Origin: DATDAH01 sp036525535
GTDB lineage: Bacteria > Actinomycetota > Acidimicrobiia > Acidimicrobiales > DATDAH01
Direction: 5' to 3'
Length of the DNA stretch: 13,434 bases
NCBI GenBank assembly: GCA_036525535.1
Contig: DATDAH010000100.1
Coordinates: 1 to 13,434, forward strand
The stretch's first letter is position 1. Every line of letters begins with the position of its first letter. A program made the position numbers and the translations under genes. Below the pieces are notes generated by a model, which ran no database searches, had not been told where the DNA came from, and worked only from the letters and a program-made list of their open reading frames with translations. Shown piece after piece: positions 6,638 to 12,167 of the stretch.

Positions 6638-7774
6638 CTAGAGCAGGCGGTTGAAGCGGCGGAGGTCGTCGATCAGGAGGTCGGGCTCCTCGAGGGCGGC
6701 GAAGTGGCCGCCGCGGTCGAAGGTCGACCACTGGACGACGTCGTAGCTGCGCTCGGCGAAGCGGCGGGACGCCCGCACGATCTCCTTCGGGAACACGGCG
6801 CCGGCGGTGGGGACGGTGACGTCGGCGCCCTGCGTCCCGAACAGGCCCGACTTCTTGGCCTCGTAGTAGAGGCGGGTGGAGGAGTTGATGGTGCCCGTCA
6901 CCCAGTAGGTGGTGATGTTGGTGAGCAGGTCGTCCCGGGAGACGGCGGACTCGATGGTGCCGTCGTTGTCGGTCCAGGCGTGGAACTTCTCGGCGATCCA
7001 GCCGGCCAGGCCCGCCGGTGAGTCACTCAGGCCGTAGCCCAGGGTCTGGGGCCGGGTGCCCTGGATCGCCTGATAGCCGGCGCCGTCACTCATGATCTTG
7101 ATGGCGTCGGCCATCGCCGCCTGCTCCTCCTCGGTGAGCTCGTCGTCGGGCCCGGGCAGCGCGATCACCATGTTCAGGTGGATGCCGGCGCAGTGATCGG
7201 GGTCCTGGATGCCGATCTGGGTGGAGATCATCGACCCCCAGTCCCCGCCCTGGGCGACGTAGCCGTCGTAACCCAGCCGTTCCATGAGCGCGGCGAAGGC
7301 CAGGGCGATGCGCTTGGGGTCCCAGCCCCGGTCCACCGTCGGCCCCGACCAGCCGTAGCCGGGCAGCGACGGGGCGACGACGTGGAAGGCGTCGGCGGGG
7401 TCGCCGCCGTGGGCTGCGGGGTCCCGCAGGGGATCGATGACGTGCAGGAACTCGACGACCGACCCGGGCCACCCGTGACTGAGGATCAGGGGCCGGGCCC
7501 CCTCGACCGGCGATCGGGCGTGGATGAAGGCGATGTTCTGCCCGTCGATCTCGGTGGCGAAGTGGTCCCAGGACTGGAGGGTGGCCTCGTGGGCCCGCCA
7601 GTCGTACTCGTCCCGCCAGTAGGTGCACAGCTCCTGCAGGTAGGCCAGGTCGGTGCCGTAGTCCCAACCGGTGTCGGGGATCTGGTCGGGCCAGCGCGTC
7701 CGGCCCAGGCGGTCCTTCAGGTCGTCCAGGACGTGCTCGGGGACGGTGATGTCGAACGGCTCGATCTCGCTCAT
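6638..7774 (-). CDS. Epoxide hydrolase, EHN-domain alpha/beta-hydrolase
   Basis: This 378-residue protein matches the microsomal-type epoxide hydrolase group. It has an N-terminal EHN domain (about 5-110, with the typical RLGRTRWPD segment at 22-30) followed by an alpha/beta-hydrolase core. Visible are oxyanion motif HGWPGS (100-105), nucleophile Asp178 in GGDWGS, and ring-opening Tyr candidates at 303/304. His357 lies in RGGHFAALEEP, with Glu331 (FPKE) as likely charge-relay acid, 26 residues before the His as in related fungal and mammalian enzymes. No signal peptide or membrane anchor is seen, so it is probably soluble. It would hydrolyse an epoxide to a vicinal diol. The ATG overlaps the upstream thiolase stop by 4 bp (ATGA), with an AGGAG Shine-Dalgarno sequence 5-6 nt ahead, so it is translationally coupled as the last gene of a three-gene operon. 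Confidence 0.95.
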   Translation of the reverse strand: MSEIEPFDITVPEHVLDDLKDRLGRTRWPDQIPDTGWDYGTDLAYLQELCTYWRDEYDWRAHEATLQSWDHFATEIDGQNIAFIHARSPVEGARPLILSHGWPGSVVEFLHVIDPLRDPAAHGGDPADAFHVVAPSLPGYGWSGPTVDRGWDPKRIALAFAALMERLGYDGYVAQGGDWGSMISTQIGIQDPDHCAGIHLNMVIALPGPDDELTEEEQAAMADAIKIMSDGAGYQAIQGTRPQTLGYGLSDSPAGLAGWIAEKFHAWTDNDGTIESAVSRDDLLTNITTYWVTGTINSSTRLYYEAKKSGLFGTQGADVTVPTAGAVFPKEIVRASRRFAERSYDVVQWSTFDRGGHFAALEEPDLLIDDLRRFNRLL

Positions 7775-9012
7775 CTCGCTCCTGCGGTGAGGACGAAGGC
7801 GGCGCTGGTGGTGGCGCTGCCGCCGAGGTTGAGGGTGGCGACGGTGCGGGCCCCGTCGACCTGGTAGCCGCCGGCCGTCCCGGTCACCTGCTTGGTGGCG
7901 TCGAGGACCATGCGCACACCGGTCGCCCCGACCGGATGGCCGCCGCCGATGAGGCCACCGCTCGGGTTGATCGGGACGCTCCCGTCGGGGCCGATCGTGC
8001 CGTCCTCGATGGCCCGCCAGCTCTCCCCCGGCCCCGTCAGCCCCAGGTGGTCGATGGCCAGGTACTCGGTGGTGGTGAAGCAGTCGTGGAGCTCGACGGC
8101 GTCCAGGTCACGGGCGTCGGCCACGCCGGCCCGCCCGAACGCGTCGACCACGGTCTGACGCACGAACGGGGCGACGTAGGGGCTGTCCTGGCTGTCGGCC
8201 AGCTTGTCCTCGAGCGCCATGCGGGCCGTGCGGTGGCCCCAGCCCGCCAGGCGGCCGGTGTCGTCCAACGACCGGCCGTGGCTCGCGGCCCATGCCGTGG
8301 CGAAGCGCTCCCCGGCCAGCACGACGCAGGCCGCCCCGTCGGTGACCTGCGAGCAGTCCTGGCGTTGGATGCGCCCGGCGATCACCGGGTTCTTGGCCGA
8401 GTCCCGGGCGAAGTCGGCGTCCTCGAACTGCCAGTCGCGAGCCTGGGCGTTCGGGTTGTGGGTGGCGTTGGCGAAGTTGATCCGGGCGATCTCGGCCAGG
8501 TGTTCGGGATCCAGGCCGTAACGGCGCTCGTACTCGTCGCCCAGCTCGCCGAAGAGGGCCGGCCACGGGTACTCGACCCCCTCCGTCTCGCGGGGCACCC
8601 ACGCGGCCGCGCCGAGGTGCTGCTGGACGGTGAGCGGGTCCGTGGTGCGCATGACCTCGACCCCCAGGACCAGCGCGCAGTCGTAGCGCCCCGCCTCGAT
8701 GTCGGCCATGGCGGCCAGCACGGCCATGCTCCCGGACGCACAGGCCGACTCGTGACGCATCGTCGGAAGGCCGGCGAAGGCGGGGGCAGCCTCGACCAGC
8801 AGGCCCCCGAGATGGCCCTGCCCGCAGAACAGCTCGCCGGCGAAGTTACCGACGTGGCCGACCTCGATGGCGCTCGCGTCGACGCCTGCAGCCGCCATCC
8901 CCGCCTGGGCGGCCTCGGCGCACAGCTCCGCCAGGGTCGTGCCCTCGCGGGTCAGGTTGCGGGCGAAGTCGGTCTGCGCCCCGCCGAGGACGAAGACCGG
9001 GTCAGAGGCCAC
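7771..9012 (-). CDS. Second SCP-x type thiolase (acetyl-CoA acetyltransferase-like)
   Basis: This 413-residue thiolase is of the same class as the one at 5427-6602 but clearly divergent from it. Visible are Cys91 in SACASGSM, VELHDCF with His309 and Cys311, and NPSGGLIGGGHPVGATG with His359. LNLGGS closes the active site, and no SCP2 domain follows. It probably acts on a branched or cyclic 3-ketoacyl-CoA, by thiolysis or retro-Claisen cleavage. The start is GTG at 9012, overlapping the end of the oxygenase gene by 11 bp. The longer in-frame ORF from 9102 adds thirty residues lacking thiolase features that are shadow translation of the oxygenase. No Shine-Dalgarno sequence precedes the GTG, so translation probably depends on coupling. 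It is the middle gene of the oxygenase-thiolase-epoxide hydrolase operon. Confidence 0.92.
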   Translation of the reverse strand: MASDPVFVLGGAQTDFARNLTREGTTLAELCAEAAQAGMAAAGVDASAIEVGHVGNFAGELFCGQGHLGGLLVEAAPAFAGLPTMRHESACASGSMAVLAAMADIEAGRYDCALVLGVEVMRTTDPLTVQQHLGAAAWVPRETEGVEYPWPALFGELGDEYERRYGLDPEHLAEIARINFANATHNPNAQARDWQFEDADFARDSAKNPVIAGRIQRQDCSQVTDGAACVVLAGERFATAWAASHGRSLDDTGRLAGWGHRTARMALEDKLADSQDSPYVAPFVRQTVVDAFGRAGVADARDLDAVELHDCFTTTEYLAIDHLGLTGPGESWRAIEDGTIGPDGSVPINPSGGLIGGGHPVGATGVRMVLDATKQVTGTAGGYQVDGARTVATLNLGGSATTSAAFVLTAGAR

Positions 9013-10435
9013 GCTGGGTCGCCATCGTCGCTTCGTCCACCCACCAGGTGTGATAGCCGGTCGGCACCCGCTGGGGGACGGCCAGGCGACAGACGGGCTC
9101 ATCGGCCGGGCGCTGAGCGTCCAGGACGTGCAGCTCCGACGCCCCGGTCGCCTCCTCGGCGACGAAGGTGATGAGGTAGCCGTCGTCCTCCTCAGTCGAG
9201 CCCGCCCGGGGGGCGAACACGGTCTCGCCGCCGAACCAGCCCGGCGGGTAGCGGTGGGTCTCGGCCGCGCAGCCGTCGCCGTAGTCGTACTTGGTCACGC
9301 CGGTGAACTGCAGCGTCGATTGCGGGGCACACACCTGGTGGTAGGAGAAGCGGGTCGGCCGACCCAGGCGGCGGTTGTCCATGCGGGGGAACTCAGCCAT
9401 GGCGTCGTCCAGCGGGCGTTCCGTCGTGGTCCCGGTGCGAAGGTCGAAGCGCCACTCCCAGAACGTGGGGGCCAGGCGCAGCGAGGCGATCGTCGGTACG
9501 GGGTCGTCGGCGTTGGCTTCGTCGGCGATGGGCTGGTCGATGCGGCACCCCACCAGCACGACCTCGTCGTCCTCCTCCCAGGCGTTGACCGTGTGGTACA
9601 TGAACATGGCCGAAGCGTCGAACCACCGAACGTCGGCGTCGGTGCCGAAGCGGGGGATGATCCCGAACCGGGTCGGCTTGTCGGGGAAGAAGCCGAGGCG
9701 GACCCGCCCCGCGGCCAGCGCCTCGGGGTCCCACATCATGGACATGTCCATCAGGACCGAAAAGCGCTCGGTGATGGCGATGTCGTGCTGGAGGCGGGGC
9801 CCGTCCAGGGTGATGTCGGCCTGGTGGACGAGCTCGCCGTCGGCGGACATCACGCCGTAGGTCAAGTACGGCGGGAGCGGCGAGTAGTCGAACCAGATCA
9901 TCTCGCCCGTGGCCGGGTCCACCTTGGGGTGGGCCGACAGGCCGACGGTGCGCTTGCCCCCGTAGGTCTGGACGCCCAGGGTCTCCAGATCGGGCAGGCG
10001 GAGGACGTGCGGCTCACCCCCCAGCCACCAGACGGCCAGGAGCTGGCCGGCGTGGAAGACGAGGTCGGTGTTGGCCGTGTCCTTCCACGGACCGCCGGGC
10101 CGGCTCAGGTCGGGCTGCTCCAGGATCCCGGTGGTCAGGCACCGGCCGGCGGCCTCGTCGTCGGCCAGGCCCGCCGTGCGCACATAGGCGTTGCGGTACG
10201 TCGCCGTGCCGTTGCCGAGGTGGACACCATGGACCATCCCGTCGCCGTCGAACCAGTGGTACCGGCCCTCGGGCTCGAAGCGGGGATTGCTGCTGTTGCG
10301 GACGAAGCAGCCGGCCAGGTCGTCCGGCAGCGCCCCCGCCACCACCTCCAGGTCGGCGGTGATCTCGGTCTGGACCGGCTCGTAGCTGCCCGACAGGTAG
10401 GGGCTGCGCACGTCACGGGACGTCAGGGTGCTCAC
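9002..10435 (-). CDS. Carotenoid cleavage-type non-heme iron oxygenase (RPE65/CCD family)
   Basis: This 477-residue protein has the seven-bladed-propeller family's usual length. Members use Fe(II), bound by four His, to split a double bond in carotenoids, apocarotenoids or stilbenes with O2, yielding aldehydes or ketones. Visible iron ligands are His169 (SAHPKVD), His217 (LQHDIAIT), His281 (YHTVNAWE) and His462 near the C-terminus (PTGYHTWW). Other family marks are FVRNSSNPRFEP (44-55), WFDGDGMVHGV (61-71) and ETVFAPR. In many relatives the last ligand is in a HG context; here it is HT. The start is taken as GTG 10435 rather than TTG 10444 because TAGGTT lies 7 nt upstream of the GTG, fitting a leaderless mRNA. 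It heads an operon with a thiolase (11-bp overlap) and an epoxide hydrolase. It diverges from a CoA-transferase gene over 62 bp. Substrate unknown. Confidence 0.94.
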   Translation of the reverse strand: MSTLTSRDVRSPYLSGSYEPVQTEITADLEVVAGALPDDLAGCFVRNSSNPRFEPEGRYHWFDGDGMVHGVHLGNGTATYRNAYVRTAGLADDEAAGRCLTTGILEQPDLSRPGGPWKDTANTDLVFHAGQLLAVWWLGGEPHVLRLPDLETLGVQTYGGKRTVGLSAHPKVDPATGEMIWFDYSPLPPYLTYGVMSADGELVHQADITLDGPRLQHDIAITERFSVLMDMSMMWDPEALAAGRVRLGFFPDKPTRFGIIPRFGTDADVRWFDASAMFMYHTVNAWEEDDEVVLVGCRIDQPIADEANADDPVPTIASLRLAPTFWEWRFDLRTGTTTERPLDDAMAEFPRMDNRRLGRPTRFSYHQVCAPQSTLQFTGVTKYDYGDGCAAETHRYPPGWFGGETVFAPRAGSTEEDDGYLITFVAEEATGASELHVLDAQRPADEPVCRLAVPQRVPTGYHTWWVDEATMATQRGL

Positions 10436-10442
10436 CCGGTCC

Positions 10443-10468
10443 AACCTAGTTCTAGGCCGAAGTACGGT
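10443..10468. promoter_or_regulatory. Divergent promoter region (oxygenase operon / CoA-transferase) with palindrome
   Basis: The minus-strand TAGGTT (10448-10443) is 7 nt from the oxygenase GTG. The box AACCTAG is identical to that in the crotonase/thiolase gap. A 12-bp perfect palindrome, CCTAGTTCTAGG (10445-10456), overlaps this -10. On the plus strand TACGGT (10463-10468) is the best -10 for the CoA-transferase, predicting a start near 10475. A leader of about 23 nt would then carry GGGGGGA (10487-10493), 4 nt before the ATG. The palindrome may be an operator; that is inference. Confidence 0.5.
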
Positions 10469-10497
10469 CGGGAGGGCCGACGACGTGGGGGGACGAG

Positions 10498-11724
10498 ATG
10501 CCAGGACCGCTGGACGGGATACGGGTCATCGAGGTGGCCATCTGGTGGTTCGTGCCCGCCGCGGGAGGCATCCTGGCCGACTGGGGTGCGGAGGTCATCA
10601 AGGTCGAGCACCCCGAGACGGGCGACCCCCAGCGAGCGCTGTTCACCTCCGGGCTGGTGCCCGACACGGGCGGCGTGAACTTCATGATGGAGCAGTCCAA
10701 CCGGGGCAAGCAGAGCATCGGCATCGACCTGGCCACCGACGGCGGCCTCGAGGTCCTCTACGACCTGGTCAAGGACGCCGATGTCTTCCTCACCAACTTC
10801 CTCGCCCCGGCCCGCAAGCGGCTGAAGATCGACGTGGACGACATCAAGGCCGTGAACCCCGCCATCGTCTACGCCCGCGGCACGGGTCAGGGCCCCGAAG
10901 GCCCCGACGCCGACAAGGGGGGCTACGACGCCGCCTCGTTCTGGTCGCGAGGCGGCATCGCCCACGCCATCACCCCCTCGGGCGCCGAGTCGCCGGTCAT
11001 GCAGAAGGCGGCGTTCGGCGACTCCATCGGGGCGATGACCATCGCCGGGGGCATCGCCGCCGGCCTGCTGCAGAAGGAGCGCACCGGCGAGGGCCCGGTC
11101 GTGGACATCTCCCTGCTGGGCACCGCCATGTGGGTGCTGGGCCCCGACATCGTCTCCAGCAAGCTCCTGGAGGGCGCGGGCCGCGGGTCGGGCCTCCCGT
11201 CCTTCACCCGGAAGTCCATGTTCAACCCGCTGGTCAACCCCTACCAGACCAAGGACGGCCGCTGGCTGCTGCTCAACATGCTGCAGGCCGACCTCTTCTG
11301 GGCCGATGTGTGCACCCACCTCGGCCGCGAGGACCTGATCGACGACGAGCGCTTTGCCGATGGTGCCTCCCGCTTCGAGAACCGTGAGGCCTGCATCGCC
11401 ATCTTCGACGAGGAGTTCGCCCAGTTCACCCTGGAGGAGTGGAAGGAGAAGCTGGACACGATGGACGGGGTCTGGGCGCCGATGCAGTCCGCCCTCGAGC
11501 TCCACGACGACCCGCAGGCCATCGCCAACGGCTATCTCCCGAGGCTGACGACGCCGGAAGGCGTCGACTTCGCCCTGGTGGCCTCACCGGTCCAGTTCGA
11601 CCAGGTGTCACCCGAGCTGCGCACGGCGCCCGAGCACGGCCAGCACACCGAGGAGATCCTCCTCGGCCGGGGCATGGACTGGGAGCAGCTGGCCAGCCTC
11701 AAGGACGACGGCTCGATCCTGTGA
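10498..11724 (+). CDS. CaiB/BaiF (family III) CoA-transferase
   Basis: This 408-residue protein is of the formyl-CoA transferase/CaiB/BaiF/alpha-methylacyl-CoA racemase family. It would transfer CoA between acyl-CoA and a free acid through a mixed anhydride and glutamyl/aspartyl-CoA intermediates. Visible are the N-terminal GIRVIEVA (7-14), GGILADWGAEVIKVEHPETGD (23-43), NRGKQSIGIDL (68-78), and GDSIGAM (174-180) whose Asp175 aligns with the catalytic Asp169 of formyl-CoA transferase. ERTGEGPVVDISLL (194-207) and a C-terminal lobe ending in HTEEILLGRGMDW follow. These are all normal family features. Racemase activity cannot be excluded from sequence alone. The ATG has a strong GGGGGGA Shine-Dalgarno sequence. 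It diverges from the oxygenase operon, suggesting it activates acids produced in that route. Confidence 0.95.
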   Translation: MPGPLDGIRVIEVAIWWFVPAAGGILADWGAEVIKVEHPETGDPQRALFTSGLVPDTGGVNFMMEQSNRGKQSIGIDLATDGGLEVLYDLVKDADVFLTNFLAPARKRLKIDVDDIKAVNPAIVYARGTGQGPEGPDADKGGYDAASFWSRGGIAHAITPSGAESPVMQKAAFGDSIGAMTIAGGIAAGLLQKERTGEGPVVDISLLGTAMWVLGPDIVSSKLLEGAGRGSGLPSFTRKSMFNPLVNPYQTKDGRWLLLNMLQADLFWADVCTHLGREDLIDDERFADGASRFENREACIAIFDEEFAQFTLEEWKEKLDTMDGVWAPMQSALELHDDPQAIANGYLPRLTTPEGVDFALVASPVQFDQVSPELRTAPEHGQHTEEILLGRGMDWEQLASLKDDGSIL

Positions 11725-11751
11725 CACTGCTCCGCCTCCGCTCCGCCGGCT

Positions 11752-11766
11752 TCGCCGATGCGGCGA
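11752..11766. terminator. Hairpin between convergent CoA-transferase and membrane-protein genes, candidate terminator
   Basis: TCGCCG (11752-11757) pairs with CGGCGA (11761-11766) around the loop ATG. The 75-bp gap (11725-11799) is repetitive, with CTCCGC occurring several times and a second possible pairing of GCTGC (11776-11780) with GCAGC (11794-11798). This is the expected site for a bidirectional terminator; there is no U tract. Confidence 0.4.
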
Positions 11767-11799
11767 GCGGTCAGCGCTGCTGAGCTCCGCTCCGCAGCC

Positions 11800-12138
11800 T
11801 CAGGCTTGTCTCTGGTCCTGCTGCTCGTAGATGAGGCGGAGGAGCCAGAAGCGCAGGAAGCGGGCCATCGAGTAGCGCAGGAACAGCGCCGCGCCCAGGA
11901 TCGACACCGTGACCCCGACCAGCGCCAGGATCACGCTGGAGATGACGTCGCGGGTGTCGCTCTGGCCGCCGGAGGCGATGTAGGCGGCGATGCAGATGCC
12001 GATGCCGCCGATGAGGCCGATGAGGCCCAGGATCGTGAAGCGTTGCTCCGCCTCCGCCTTGCCCGTGCGGATGCGGACCGCGGCGATCTCCTCCTCGAAC
12101 TGCTCACGCCGCCCCGCCGGTGCCGACTGCTCGCTCAT
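11800..12138 (-). CDS. Small two-helix membrane protein of unknown function
   Basis: I do not recognise this 112-residue family. The N-terminal 33 residues are polar and charged, probably helical (REQFEEEIAAVRIRTGKAEAEQ). Two hydrophobic segments follow at about 36-57 (Gly/Ile-rich) and 65-87, joined by a short polar turn with Asp and Arg. A basic, aromatic tail (RYSMARFLRFWLLRLIYEQ) may lie along the inner face of the membrane. No signal peptide is seen. The ATG at 12138 is supported by AAGGAGA (12154-12148 on the minus strand), 9 nt upstream. It lies 29 bp downstream of the fused ABC ATPase on the same strand, so the two are probably cotranscribed. A role near that transporter is possible but not shown. 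Confidence 0.82.
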   Translation of the reverse strand: MSEQSAPAGRREQFEEEIAAVRIRTGKAEAEQRFTILGLIGLIGGIGICIAAYIASGGQSDTRDVISSVILALVGVTVSILGAALFLRYSMARFLRFWLLRLIYEQQDQRQA

Positions 12139-12167
12139 GGGCTCTGCTCTCCTTGGGTCACGAATGG

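Noticed and set aside
5385..6731. In-frame upstream extension of the crotonase ORF, antisense to the first thiolase
   Set aside because: The crotonase domain begins normally at the ATG at 5384. The extension is antisense shadow sequence with no motifs, and a promoter-like box lies between.
9013..9102. Thirty-residue N-terminal extension of the second thiolase from the ATG at 9102
   Set aside because: It overlaps the oxygenase coding end in another frame and lacks thiolase features. GTG 9012 gives the normal thiolase N-terminus.
11725..11799. CTCCGC-rich stretch as a tandem repeat or small gene
   Set aside because: The CTCCGC copies are irregularly spaced and no ORF or phased repeat is present. 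It is simple GC-rich intergenic sequence with hairpin potential.
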